DNA of 56,312 nt from a virus, in IMG/VR virus record IMGVR_UViG_3300050821_002518, positions 1-56,312 of that record. The stretch is one strand, 5' to 3'. The notes under the pieces were generated by a model. That model saw only the letters and a program-made list of their open reading frames with translations. It had not been told where the DNA came from and did not search any database. Of this stretch, positions 5,357 to 12,558 are shown piece after piece. How positions within the stretch are numbered: the stretch's first letter is position 1; each line of letters starts with the position of its first letter. Position numbers and translations under genes: made by a program.

Positions 5357-7940
5357 TTGTTAGATCTCCGTTGGTGCGTTGTAGTCTCCACCTCACACCG
5401 TGCATGCTATGCCCATCGTGCACAAGCTTCAAGCTGTTTCCGATCTTATCTTTCGAGGCCCGGAGCCAGTAGCCGACCTTGATAGGGTTGTTCGGCTCCA
5501 TGCATCCCATCTGCATCAGCGCATCGCTCAGCTCGTTCTTCTCGTCCGACAAGCTTCCAACCACGCGCGCCATATCGCCGGCCGTGAAGGTGCGCTCACC
5601 GAAGTTCGCCGCGAGCCTCTCGAAGATGGGCCCGACGTTCTGGTTCTCGTCGTCCGTCTCGTTCAGCTGCGTGATCACAGGGTCCGCGAGCCCGAGCCAT
5701 ATCAGCGGGTCACGCGCGAGACGTGACCAGTCCTCGAAGCTAGGTAGCGTGACCGGCATCTGCACGCTCCCGGCGGTGCGCAGGTACGCCTTGATGATAG
5801 TGAGCGCATCCACCAGCATCTGCCCGCGCCGCTCCATGACGTGCCGGCGCGGGTTCGCGATCTTGAAGACCCGCTCGCGTAGGTGCTCAGTGTTCGCGTC
5901 AAGCCTGATCACGAGGCTCCGCCGCGCGAGCGCGGAGACCGGCGTCAGATTATTGCCTGAAGCCACTAGAACCGTTTTATTGGCTATACCCGTAGTTGTG
6001 CTCTCGCCCAGCTTCCGGTCCTTCCAGACCGCGCTCGTTAGGAACGCTTCGAGCACGGAGGAGCGCACCTTCACACCGTCCGGCACGTTGTCGAACCAGA
6101 TGGAGCGGTCCCCTGCCATCAGGCACGCGTAGAGGGACTTGCGCAGCTCGTCCTCGTCGGGGACCCAGGGCCGCAGCGCGGGCTCCGTCCCGTGCACGAT
6201 CCGTGCGGCCATCTCCTGTAGGGTGCTCTTGCCGGTCCCGGCCATCGGCGCATCGTAGAAATACATCGGGCACCGCTCCATCGCGAGCCGCGCGGCCTCG
6301 GCGAGGATGTGCGACAAGAACGCACTCTCGGAAGCCTCTTCTTTCCAGGGGAACTCGTTGAAGGGTGCGCGGATCCGCGCGAGCGCGGCCAGCGCCTCGT
6401 TGCGGGTTGGCTGCTCAGGGATCGGCGGGTAGCTTATCGACGGTACGTAGAGCGCGCGGCTGACCGGATCGTAGCCCGGCACATCGCATATGCTGCCGTC
6501 GGCGCGTAGGAACGGCGCCCGAGCGATAGCGTCGAGCGGCCGTAGCATGCTCCAGCTGCCACGATCCAGGAGCGGGTTGATGTGTTCGGCGCTCGGCGTT
6601 ACTGAGCGCCACTCACCCTGCTTCGCTATATATTTTTGGAAATCGCACAGCTCACCGAACCGTATGCTGGCCCAGCCGCTGGTGGCGGGTACCAGCATGA
6701 TGGCGTCAGCGCTGCGCTCTATGGCGGCGTCGCTGTGCGCCTCGCTGGTGCGTACCAGGTGGCTGCCCTGCGTGTACACGTACGGCTGTAGGATCTCCTC
6801 CAGCTGCCTCACGATGTTGGAGAACTCACCGCCGCTCAGCTGTATCGGTATACGGCCGCCAGGCGTGATCTCGGGCGGTAGGACATCTACCAGGTCAGAA
6901 TTCGCCGCCGGGGGCGAGCTGTGGTCAGCTACAGGCGGGAAGTCGGCTGGCGAGGCGACTCTGAGCATCCCGCGCTGGCGGGCCATGTTGAATATGTGGC
7001 GGTAGTCGGTGCGCGGCGTCTGCGTATGGTGAGAGTCCCACCACTGCTCCGCGGCCCCTGGCTCGTACCCTATAGCCTTGCGGCTAAAGTCCAGCCACAG
7101 CTGGCGCGCTGGGCGTGAGAACTGTAGAGACAGAAGCGCGTAGCCCACCTCGGACCACGTATCGTTGTCGGAGACTTTGTCGAGTAGGGACCGTAGGCTG
7201 GTGAGTAGCAGCTGCCAATCTTCTTCGGTGATAGTTTTCATCACCTCCGTCATCGCGTCCGTCCCTACCTTCTCCAGCGCAGCTGAGTTCACGATAGTCG
7301 GCGCGCTCTTCGCATATTTTGTAGTCAGTGTCGACCATATCGAATCCAGCTGAGCCAGCGTTATCGTCGGAATGGTTGAAGGCAGCTCGGGCAGCCATCG
7401 GTAGCGCGAGCCAGACGAGTGCGTACCACACGCAACGAACTGCTGCCCGTCGGCGAGCAGTTCGATGGCGGGGCCGCGCGGTTGCTCGTCCAGTTTGATC
7501 TTTCTCTTTTTGCATGTCTCCTCCATCCGAAACATTAGTAGCTGCTTCGAGCTATTCTGTCGCGAGCGCTCAGGGAGCTGAAGCGCGAACCCCTCATCTA
7601 TAATCTGATGCACCTCGTAAGCAAGCGCGTCTTCAATGTCGATGTCGAACGCATAGATGCCGCTTATAGGACCGGTTCTCACGCACATATTCAGGCGCCG
7701 ATCACTGGACCAATACTTCACCTCCGCCGGGTCGATGTCGCGATTCTGCCAATCCTTCAGGCCGTGCGCTTCGCCGCGCCCGTTGAACATTGAGGGGATC
7801 TTGCCCACCTTGCCAGCGAGCGCGCTGCCTTCAAGCACCTTGACGTCGAGTGATGCCGGCACGCACGGCAGAAGATTCGCGCCCAAGCCCAGCACGAAAT
7901 CGAAGTGACTCCAATCGTCCGGCGTCGCGCCCAGGCTCAC
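5349..7940 (-). CDS. primase-polymerase / superfamily 3-like helicase fusion
   Basis: 863 aa with a GTG start. The N-terminal ~200 residues form a Prim-Pol domain: YAFDIDIED near 95 supplies the metal-binding acidic pair, and FVACGTHSSGSRYRW carries the His motif. Residues ~235-330 (DTWSEVGYALLSL, RQLWLDFSRKA, WWDSHH) match a PriCT-type linker. The C-terminal ATPase has Walker A AGTGKST (~565), a Walker B-like RSIWFDNVPDG (~613) and LVASGNNLTPVSALARRS (~660), a sensor plus Arg-finger arrangement. This combination makes primers and unwinds DNA at phage forks. It starts four bases inside the preceding exported-protein gene (GTGA). Confidence 0.85.
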   Translation of the reverse strand: MSLGATPDDWSHFDFVLGLGANLLPCVPASLDVKVLEGSALAGKVGKIPSMFNGRGEAHGLKDWQNRDIDPAEVKYWSSDRRLNMCVRTGPISGIYAFDIDIEDALAYEVHQIIDEGFALQLPERSRQNSSKQLLMFRMEETCKKRKIKLDEQPRGPAIELLADGQQFVACGTHSSGSRYRWLPELPSTIPTITLAQLDSIWSTLTTKYAKSAPTIVNSAALEKVGTDAMTEVMKTITEEDWQLLLTSLRSLLDKVSDNDTWSEVGYALLSLQFSRPARQLWLDFSRKAIGYEPGAAEQWWDSHHTQTPRTDYRHIFNMARQRGMLRVASPADFPPVADHSSPPAANSDLVDVLPPEITPGGRIPIQLSGGEFSNIVRQLEEILQPYVYTQGSHLVRTSEAHSDAAIERSADAIMLVPATSGWASIRFGELCDFQKYIAKQGEWRSVTPSAEHINPLLDRGSWSMLRPLDAIARAPFLRADGSICDVPGYDPVSRALYVPSISYPPIPEQPTRNEALAALARIRAPFNEFPWKEEASESAFLSHILAEAARLAMERCPMYFYDAPMAGTGKSTLQEMAARIVHGTEPALRPWVPDEDELRKSLYACLMAGDRSIWFDNVPDGVKVRSSVLEAFLTSAVWKDRKLGESTTTGIANKTVLVASGNNLTPVSALARRSLVIRLDANTEHLRERVFKIANPRRHVMERRGQMLVDALTIIKAYLRTAGSVQMPVTLPSFEDWSRLARDPLIWLGLADPVITQLNETDDENQNVGPIFERLAANFGERTFTAGDMARVVGSLSDEKNELSDALMQMGCMEPNNPIKVGYWLRASKDKIGNSLKLVHDGHSMHGVRWRLQRTNGDLTSG

Positions 7941-8233
7941 GTTTTCTGTTCCAGCAGCTGGGTGGCGGCGAGCACCACATCTCCGTCATCGATGAGAGCT
8001 ATACACATAGCTGTCGTCTTGTCCTTGAACTCTTCGCATATAACGATGCGGCCGTCGCCGAACGGATGCACCGGGGCCTTGCGGTACGTCCACCCCTTCT
8101 TGGTCTTCAGCACCACATCGACCTGGATAGTTTCCTGGTTGGTGATGCGCTCGGTTCCTGCCTGTACGTTGTTGACAACGGTGGCGAGCAGCGGAGGTAT
8201 CAATACCAGCGCGGCGGCGAAGAGTAGTTTCAT
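7937..8233 (-). CDS. exported hypothetical protein, 98 aa
   Basis: A classic signal peptide (MKLLFAAALVLIPPLLATVV) with likely cleavage after VQA near residue 25. The mature part is small and strand-rich with two Cys (VICEEF and AMCIAL), which could form a disulphide in the periplasm. Not recognised. GGAG lies upstream of the ATG. A secreted product next to replication genes suggests a role at the host envelope, but this is inference. Confidence 0.65.
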   Translation of the reverse strand: MKLLFAAALVLIPPLLATVVNNVQAGTERITNQETIQVDVVLKTKKGWTYRKAPVHPFGDGRIVICEEFKDKTTAMCIALIDDGDVVLAATQLLEQKT

Positions 8234-8246
8234 AGAAGGCTCCTAA

Positions 8247-8705
8247 TTAGATCCGCGGGCGGGTAGCCTTCGACGGAGTCACGCAAGCGACTCCTCCAGC
8301 TACCCACCCACCCACTTCCGCCAGCTTAACCGTTCTCTCCACCTTGATGTAGTTGCCGACGCGCGTCGCTCGCTCATACATCGCTTCTGTCCGTCGTCCA
8401 TTGATGAACATGAAGTCTTTCGGATTTACCTTGAACTTAGCGATATAGGTGTGACCCCAGAACTCCGCCTCAATCTTAGCCTGCGCCTTGCTGAGAAAAA
8501 AGTGAAGGCCGTGTAAGCCGGCTCCGTCAAGAGTTGACGGACCCTTTGAGCGCTCTACCAGCTTACCCTTAGGGTAGCTGGCGCCACGATACAGAGATAC
8601 TATTAGCCTCGACGAACCTGTTCCGGCGGTATTACCGCGGTCGAACACCTTCCACACGACCCGCTTGTTCAGCTTCTTCACTGTTGGATCAATCTGCAGA
8701 CACAT
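8247..8705 (-). CDS. hypothetical protein with a DUF5758-like HFFL motif
   Basis: 152 aa, ATG with GAGGAG five bases upstream. Residues ~65-75 read GLHGLHFFLSKAQAK, closely resembling GGIHFFLTEQEAK at the end of the pentapeptide-repeat protein at 9855-10535. The segment before it (LYRGASYPKGKLV) and after it (YIAKFKVNPKDFMF) is also strand-rich. This suggests the two proteins share a small C-terminal-type domain. The function is unknown. Confidence 0.55.
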   Translation of the reverse strand: MCLQIDPTVKKLNKRVVWKVFDRGNTAGTGSSRLIVSLYRGASYPKGKLVERSKGPSTLDGAGLHGLHFFLSKAQAKIEAEFWGHTYIAKFKVNPKDFMFINGRRTEAMYERATRVGNYIKVERTVKLAEVGGWVAGGVACVTPSKATRPRI

Positions 8706-8730
8706 GAAACGCTCCTCACTTTAAGTTGAT

Positions 8731-8892
8731 TTATCCGCCGACCAGGTCCCGGTTGACGTGTGAGCATGAGGCGACGGCGGCGGCGCGGCGCTCGTCGAAC
8801 TCTTTCTGGTGCTGCTCGCACAGGTGGGCGATCTCTCGTCCCTGCTTGTCTACGACGTGCTTGCAGCACGGTGTGATGGCGCGCTCGCTCAT
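8731..8892 (-). CDS. 53-aa Cys/His-rich protein
   Basis: Starts at ATG 8892, overlapping the upstream stop as ATGA. It has CCKH near residue 9, HLCEQH near 23 and CSH near 43, spacing compatible with a small zinc-binding unit. Otherwise it is helical and charged. Not recognised. Confidence 0.55.
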   Translation of the reverse strand: MSERAITPCCKHVVDKQGREIAHLCEQHQKEFDERRAAAVASCSHVNRDLVGG

Positions 8893-9347
8893 GACTTCGG
8901 CGCCGGGTACGGATAGTTCTCTGCCTGAACTAGCGCGTCATTTACGCTTGATTTTAAACGATACTGCAAATAGACCTGCAGCTGCGACAGCGACAGCTTA
9001 GCCAACCGCGCGCCTATATTGTGCTGATGGTCGTAATTATCAGGGACGCGAAAATTCTCAGGCCATCGTTTCATGGCGTACGCCAGCGTGAAGAAGTTCG
9101 GTTCCGTGCTCAGCTCATCGCCGTAGCGCGGGCTCTCGTCCAGCTCGACGCTCGGGCCGTTGCTGTGCACGTTGTTGACGCCCAGGAACCCAAGCAGCTC
9201 GTACCGCGTATATGTTGGGTCGGTGCCTCGATCTTCCTCGCTCCTGATCTGTGCCAGCGCATCGTCGATGGTGCCGCTATACCCGTCCGGGCGCGCGTCG
9301 AATATGTTGTAGCTGGTGGTGCGGATATCGGTCTGTGCTTTGCTCAT
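8889..9347 (-). CDS. hypothetical protein, 152 aa
   Basis: Not recognised. AGGAG lies six bases before the ATG. Soluble and mixed: DDALAQIRSEEDRGTDP, ELLGFLGVNNVHSNG, NFFTLAYAMKRWPENFRVP and a helical C-terminal third (LAKLSLSQLQVYLQYRLKSS). Confidence 0.65.
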   Translation of the reverse strand: MSKAQTDIRTTSYNIFDARPDGYSGTIDDALAQIRSEEDRGTDPTYTRYELLGFLGVNNVHSNGPSVELDESPRYGDELSTEPNFFTLAYAMKRWPENFRVPDNYDHQHNIGARLAKLSLSQLQVYLQYRLKSSVNDALVQAENYPYPAPKS

Positions 9348-9349
9348 TT

Positions 9350-9595
9350 TCAGCTCCTAAGTTTCGGGTTTTGTTGACTCACTGGGGGAGTGTACATGTT
9401 GGATGCGTGTAGGTCAACTTTGGCATCAGACTGTGTCGCGACCCACGCGCCATCGCAAAAGGCAGTCCCGAACTCACTGGCGATTCGAGCGGCACTCTTC
9501 CATCGCAGACTTCTGAACAGGCTTCGTGTGCCTGTTCCCGCGTGACATGCCAGCTGGCGCGCGTATTTTTCGGCCAACTCAGTCAGCTCACTCAT
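9350..9595 (-). CDS. hypothetical protein, 81 aa
   Basis: The start at 9595 (MSELTELAEKY) is chosen because it overlaps the upstream stop as ATGA; a longer reading would bury the neighbour. Contains RSLFRSLRWKSAARIASEFG and ends in a Pro/Ser tail. Not recognised. Confidence 0.55.
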   Translation of the reverse strand: MSELTELAEKYARQLACHAGTGTRSLFRSLRWKSAARIASEFGTAFCDGAWVATQSDAKVDLHASNMYTPPVSQQNPKLRS

Positions 9596-9753
9596 GATAT
9601 TTTCTCGCCTCCTCGATACATGAACCCGGCCGGCGACCCGCACGCCGGACACTTACAGAACGCCGCGCGTATCGGCGCGTCGATAGCGCCTTGCCATCCG
9701 CATAGATCTTCCAGGCAGATGGCGAACCCTCGCACTATGTGGCCGTCGCTCAT
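9592..9753 (-). CDS. 53-aa zinc-ribbon-like protein
   Basis: ATG at 9753, ATGA-coupled on both sides. Cys residues at 13 and 18 (CLEDLC) and at 33, 35 and 38 (CKCPAC) resemble a zinc ribbon, with CPACGSPAGF as the second knuckle. Small zinc-ribbon proteins of this kind are common in phage early regions. No specific partner can be named. Confidence 0.55.
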   Translation of the reverse strand: MSDGHIVRGFAICLEDLCGWQGAIDAPIRAAFCKCPACGSPAGFMYRGGEKIS

Positions 9754-9854
9754 CGCTCCTGCCCGTACAGCACCGCGACCTTGTGGCGCATCAGCGCGTA
9801 GTAGTCCTTGCACTCCATCCCGTGGCACAGGCTCAGATACGCAAGCTTCTTCAT
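9750..9854 (-). CDS. 34-aa micro-protein
   Basis: Starts right after the stop of the pentapeptide-repeat gene and ends in ATGA with the zinc-ribbon gene. Contains LCHGMECKDYYALM, with two Cys and a His. Its position in the coupled chain is the main support. Confidence 0.4.
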   Translation of the reverse strand: MKKLAYLSLCHGMECKDYYALMRHKVAVLYGQER

Positions 9855-10535
9855 TTAGTAATCCTTCGCCTCTTGCTCGGTGAGGAAGAAGTGTATACCA
9901 CCTGAGCACTCTACGCGAGGGTCTGGATCGAATTGATCCGCCACCACCTTCAATTTGGGCGCGTACTTTGTCACACCATCGTGTTTTGAGACTCCAGTAC
10001 CTGAGATAACGGTTACGTACGCGGCGCGACACTTTCGCGATCCGTACGCATTCACTCGTGCAGCTGCTTGTGGTATGCGAACCTTTGCGATGTTGCCGTT
10101 AGCTAGCTTCTTATAGCCAATGAGCACACCTTTAGCGACTATTACGAACGTCTCTAAAAATTTGGCGCCCTGCAAGTTGGCGCCCTGCAAGTTGGCGCCC
10201 TGCAAGTTGGCGCCCCGCAAGTTGGCGCCCTGCAAGTTGGTGCCCCGCAAGTTGGCGCCCCACAAGTTGGCGTCCTGCAAGTTGGCGCCCCGCAAGTCGG
10301 CGTCCTGCAAGTTGGCGCCCCACAAGTCGGCGCCCCGCAAGTTGGCGCCCCACAAGTCGGCGCCCCGCAAGTTGGCGCCCCGCAAGTTGGCGCCCCACAA
10401 GTTGGCGCCCTGCAAGTTGGCGCCCTGCAAGTTGGCGTCCTGCAAGTTGGCGTCCTGCAAGTTGGCGTCCTGCAAGTTGGCGCCCCGCAAGTTGGCTATC
10501 TCTTTCTCTGACCCATCTAAGAATTTAACTTTCAT
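9855..10535 (-). CDS. pentapeptide-repeat protein with DUF5758-like C-terminus
   Basis: 226 aa. The start at 10535 (MKVKFLDGSEKEI) has GGAG six bases upstream. Residues ~14-125 are about 22 pentapeptide repeats of the A(N/D)L(R/Q/W)G type, which fold as a right-handed quadrilateral beta helix in known members. The rest (FVIVAKGVLIGYKKL, KVRIPQAAARVNAYGSRKC, VSKHDG, CSGGIHFFLTEQEAK) matches the domain I know as DUF5758, usually paired with such repeats in phage proteins. The role is unknown; pentapeptide proteins can mimic DNA, but that is not shown here. Confidence 0.85.
   Translation of the reverse strand: MKVKFLDGSEKEIANLRGANLQDANLQDANLQDANLQGANLQGANLWGANLRGANLRGADLWGANLRGADLWGANLQDADLRGANLQDANLWGANLRGTNLQGANLRGANLQGANLQGANLQGAKFLETFVIVAKGVLIGYKKLANGNIAKVRIPQAAARVNAYGSRKCRAAYVTVISGTGVSKHDGVTKYAPKLKVVADQFDPDPRVECSGGIHFFLTEQEAKDY
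10162..10496. repeat. 15-bp coding tandem repeat (pentapeptide units)
   Basis: About 22 near-identical 15-bp units (ttggcg ccctgcaag and variants with ccc/tcc, cgc/cac/tgc changes) encode the pentapeptide beta helix of the gene at 9855-10535. The very low divergence between units suggests recent expansion. Confidence 0.95.
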
Positions 10536-10551
10536 CTCTGTCTCCAACGCT

Positions 10552-10788
10552 TTAGGTTTTGGGACGATACGCCGCCAGCATATCATAGTCAACAATCTTT
10601 AGCTCGCGCGGTTTATTGAAGTCTACATGCCAGGCGTTAACTGGCTCAATGGTGCTGCGATTCTCGCACGCAGCGAAGCGTATGTGCCCTGCGCGCTGCA
10701 CAAGATTGATCTTCTGCGGCTTCCTTACTGTTTTAGTAAGGATCTTGCACGCCACGAAACCAAGCGCCAGCCAGATGATAGCGCTCAC
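10552..10788 (-). CDS. 78-aa membrane-anchored protein, GTG start
   Basis: The GTG at 10788 overlaps the previous stop as GTGA. An N-terminal hydrophobic helix (SAIIWLALGFVACKIL) is followed by a soluble part with RFAACEN and HVDFNKPRELKIVDYD. Predicted single-pass membrane protein; not recognised. Confidence 0.55.
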   Translation of the reverse strand: MSAIIWLALGFVACKILTKTVRKPQKINLVQRAGHIRFAACENRSTIEPVNAWHVDFNKPRELKIVDYDMLAAYRPKT

Positions 10789-10934
10789 TGCGCTTTCTCC
10801 CACAGGTCGAACGCGTGCCGCCACTGCTCCAGCGTACGCTCGTCTGGCTTGGCGCTGGGCTCATACCTGGTGTGCTCAGCGTGGAACTGCGAGAGCTCGG
10901 CCGTGACGAACTCCAGCGCGGTCATGGTGATCAT
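10785..10934 (-). CDS. hypothetical protein, 49 aa
   Basis: ATG at 10934 coupled by ATGA to the gene upstream and by GTGA to the gene downstream. Largely helical and charged (EFVTAELSQFHAEHTRYEP, EQWRHAFDLWEKAQ). Unknown. Confidence 0.5.
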   Translation of the reverse strand: MITMTALEFVTAELSQFHAEHTRYEPSAKPDERTLEQWRHAFDLWEKAQ

Positions 10935-11146
10935 ATGCCGAGCCTTACAGATAGGTCAGGAAGCTGCTCGTGCAGCACGTTACTGATACGCTCCAGAAGC
11001 TCGACGTTGGTCATGGCGTTCAGCTGCTCGTCGACGTATCTTTCCCAGTTGGAGGACTGCTCAACCAGCGAGGTGGCGAAGCCTATCTCATCAGGGCCTT
11101 CGTCCAGGATCTGATCGCGCACGAGTTGGTTGAGTGTGGTGCTCAT
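10931..11146 (-). CDS. hypothetical protein, 71 aa
   Basis: Helical acidic protein (TLNQLVRDQILDEGPDEIGF, VELLERISNVLHEQLP). ATGA coupling to the gene upstream. Not recognised. Confidence 0.6.
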   Translation of the reverse strand: MSTTLNQLVRDQILDEGPDEIGFATSLVEQSSNWERYVDEQLNAMTNVELLERISNVLHEQLPDLSVRLGI

Positions 11147-11334
11147 GACGCGGCCTCTAAGTGCGCGATCTCGCGCTTGAGCTGGTTGATGACTTTGCCG
11201 TTGCTGCTGGTGTGGCGGCCCTTGGCTTTGTCTGCCTCGCGGCTCGCCAGGTGCGCCTTCAGCTGGGCTACGTGCGCCGGGATCTGTTCAGCGGTAAGGC
11301 TGTTGAAGATCGATGAGGGGGTGTAGAGGGTCAT
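11143..11334 (-). CDS. hypothetical protein, 63 aa
   Basis: The start at 11334 (MTLYTPSSIFNSL) has GGAG six bases upstream and is preferred over a longer reading from 11412. Helical and charged (AHVAQLKAHLASREADKAKG, QLKREIAHLEAAS), possibly a short coiled coil. Not recognised. Confidence 0.55.
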   Translation of the reverse strand: MTLYTPSSIFNSLTAEQIPAHVAQLKAHLASREADKAKGRHTSSNGKVINQLKREIAHLEAAS

Positions 11335-11384
11335 CTTCGGCTCCGGTGTTCTGGTACAAGTCCAGAGTAATCGATATCTATCAG

Positions 11385-11573
11385 TCAATGCAACAACTTT
11401 TTTTGCTGCCACGCAATAAGACGCTCCTGGTGTGTTCTATCCTGCGTCGCACCAATCCATTTTCCGTGCTGTCCTGTGCGCCTGATTTCAACGCAGGGGT
11501 GCCCGGCCGATGCCTGGCACGTAGGGCAGGGAACTGAGCGGATCTCGGGCCTGGTGGGCTGCCTACGGCTCAT
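11385..11573 (-). CDS. 62-aa zinc-finger-like protein
   Basis: ATG at 11573 overlaps the upstream stop as ATGA. The segment VPCPTCQASAGHPCVE has the CxxC...GxPC pattern common in small phage zinc-finger proteins, followed by a basic His-containing stretch (TGQHGKW, RTHQERLIAWQQKK). Probably nucleic-acid binding. Confidence 0.6.
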   Translation of the reverse strand: MSRRQPTRPEIRSVPCPTCQASAGHPCVEIRRTGQHGKWIGATQDRTHQERLIAWQQKKLLH

Positions 11574-11833
11574 GCGGAGAGCCACGCTCGCGCAGTCTGT
11601 AGCGCTCTACGTATCTGCCTGTCGCTCATATCGTCCAGCGACAGGCACAGGTCCAGCCCCGCCTGCCTCGCCTCAGTGAGCAGCGCGCGCCTTGCCTTGG
11701 CGTCACCGATGGCTATCCTGATAGCTTCCGCGCGCCTGCGCTGCTTCCAGTCCCTCTGGTACGCCTTGAAGCGGCGCCGTTTCTCTGTCGCTCGGTCTGT
11801 CGGGTCGCTCGGTAGCGGTACGTGCTTGCCCAT
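11570..11833 (-). CDS. small basic protein, 87 aa; first gene of the left arm
   Basis: Starts after CAGGAG nine bases upstream and is the gene nearest the divergent control region. Very basic N-terminal half (ATEKRRRFKAYQRDWKQRRR), then two helices (ARRALLTEARQAGLDLCLSL, SDRQIRRALQTARAW). It may bind nucleic acid. Not recognised. Confidence 0.6.
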   Translation of the reverse strand: MGKHVPLPSDPTDRATEKRRRFKAYQRDWKQRRRAEAIRIAIGDAKARRALLTEARQAGLDLCLSLDDMSDRQIRRALQTARAWLSA

Positions 11834-11866
11834 CTCTTGCTCCTGTTGGTGGGGTATACTCTTCAG

Positions 11867-11874
11867 AGTATCAC
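11867..11874 (-). promoter_or_regulatory. GTGATACT element, possible -10 for the left arm
   Basis: Minus-strand TGTGATACT sits 34 bases before the first left-arm ATG and reads as an extended -10 (GATACT). There is no good -35. The same octamer recurs in the two arms of the inverted repeat at 11914 and 11998, so it could be a protein-binding site instead. Confidence 0.35.
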
Positions 11875-11913
11875 AGCTAGAGCCTGGCCGCTAGCCGTCG
11901 GAGCGTTACGATC

Positions 11914-12010
11914 CTAAGGTGATACTATCCCCCAGACGCGGGAAGAGAGACTTATCCACAGCCTGTGTATAAGTGCACGCGCCCGTGTATGGACGAAAGT
12001 ATCACCTTAG
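11914..12010. repeat. 13-bp perfect inverted repeat flanking the DnaA boxes
   Basis: CTAAGGTGATACT at 11914-11926 and its exact reverse complement AGTATCACCTTAG at 11998-12010, 71 bp apart. The DnaA-box pair lies between them. Thirteen matched bases are unlikely by chance in this short space. Likely binding sites for a phage replication or control protein, or divergent promoter elements. Confidence 0.75.
11952..11972. other. inverted pair of consensus DnaA boxes
   Basis: TTATCCACA at 11952-11960 on the plus strand, then a 3-bp gap, then TGTGTATAA at 11964-11972, which is TTATACACA on the minus strand. Both nonamers match known high-affinity E. coli DnaA box sequences exactly. A head-to-head pair this close suggests host DnaA binds here, either for initiation or for transcriptional control. 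Confidence 0.7.
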
Positions 12011-12040
12011 CACCACCATGCGCCTCTGCTATGTGCCCCA

Positions 12041-12093
12041 CATCACCTGGCCGTCGGGCTACCCATCACTGCCTCGCATCACTGGCCGTCGGG
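12041..12093. repeat. imperfect 17/18-bp direct repeat
   Basis: CATCACCTGGCCGTCGGG at 12041-12058 and CATCACTGGCCGTCGGG at 12077-12093, identical except for one base missing. The spacing start to start is 36 bp. Could be iterons in the candidate origin. Confidence 0.6.
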
Positions 12094-12139
12094 ACCACGG
12101 ACTGCCCCTAACTCGCGATCATGCTGCACTGCGGTCAAA

Positions 12140-12188
12140 GTTCATGCCCGTTATGAACGATCAGTGTCTGATTCGTTCAGTTCGTTCA
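12140..12188. repeat. TCGTTCA heptamer cluster with palindrome
   Basis: GTTCAT (12140-12145) faces ATGAAC (12153-12158). TGAACGA at 12154-12160 is followed by TCGTTCA at 12173-12179 and 12182-12188. Three copies of one heptamer in 35 bp look like operator or iteron sites. Confidence 0.5.
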
Positions 12189-12215
12189 ATGCTGCGCTGC
12201 GTGATCTCACGTTCG

Positions 12216-12243
12216 TGACCACGATACGACCGTTTCGTGGTCA
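12216..12243. repeat. 9-bp perfect inverted repeat (hairpin)
   Basis: TGACCACGA (12216-12224) and TCGTGGTCA (12235-12243) with a 10-base loop. No T-run follows on either side, so it is more like an operator or structured site than an intrinsic terminator. Confidence 0.55.
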
Positions 12244-12418
12244 AAGCGGAGGCCCGGCTGCCTGGTTGCTCGGTCTGTCATAATGCGGCGCCAGGTCGAC
12301 CGGGTCCGCAGCAAGGCATAGAACCTCAAAACCCCCTAGCGATCCCGCGGTAACGGTAACGTCCGCATCGTCGCGGCGAGGGTGAAAACAGTTTAGACCC
12401 CAGCGGCACGTAGTAAGG

Positions 12419-12494
12419 ATCGTCATCATCGTCATATGGGCGAGGGATGAGAATCTGGTTATTCGTTCACCCGCCATCGTCATGATCGTCATAT
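12419..12494. repeat. 19-bp direct repeat pair upstream of the plus operon
   Basis: ATCGTCATCATCGTCATAT at 12419-12437 and ATCGTCATGATCGTCATAT at 12476-12494 differ at one base. Each is itself two ATCGTCAT units. The second copy ends in CATATTAAAAAA, the most AT-rich spot near the first plus gene and a possible -10 region. Candidate operators for the plus operon. Confidence 0.65.
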
Positions 12495-12541
12495 TAAAAA
12501 AGTTCTGCCAAAAGTACCGCGTTTGCCCTAACAAGGGTGGA

Positions 12542-12558
12542 GGGGAGATTCACTCCCC
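12542..12558 (+). promoter_or_regulatory. GC hairpin in the leader of the first plus gene
   Basis: GGGGAG, loop ATTCA, CTCCCC forms a perfect 6-bp stem ending 13 bases before the ATG at 12572. It overlaps the place of a ribosome site and no better Shine-Dalgarno is seen (only GTGAG). It could modulate translation or end transcription entering from upstream. Confidence 0.4.

Noticed and set aside
8172-8200. TTGACA on the plus strand as a promoter
   Set aside because: No good -10 at 16-18 bases and it lies antisense within a coding chain.
10120-10602. Plus-strand gene of KLAPC/KLAPR repeats
   Set aside because: It is the antisense shadow of the pentapeptide-repeat gene; no ribosome site and wrong strand for this arm.
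11973-12218. Plus-strand 81-aa gene in the control region
   Set aside because: Covers the direct repeats and heptamers, no ribosome site, unlike protein composition.
12241-12534. Minus-strand 97-aa gene in the control region
   Set aside because: Its MT(I/M)MT stretches simply translate the ATCGTCAT repeats; no ribosome site, and it points into repeats.
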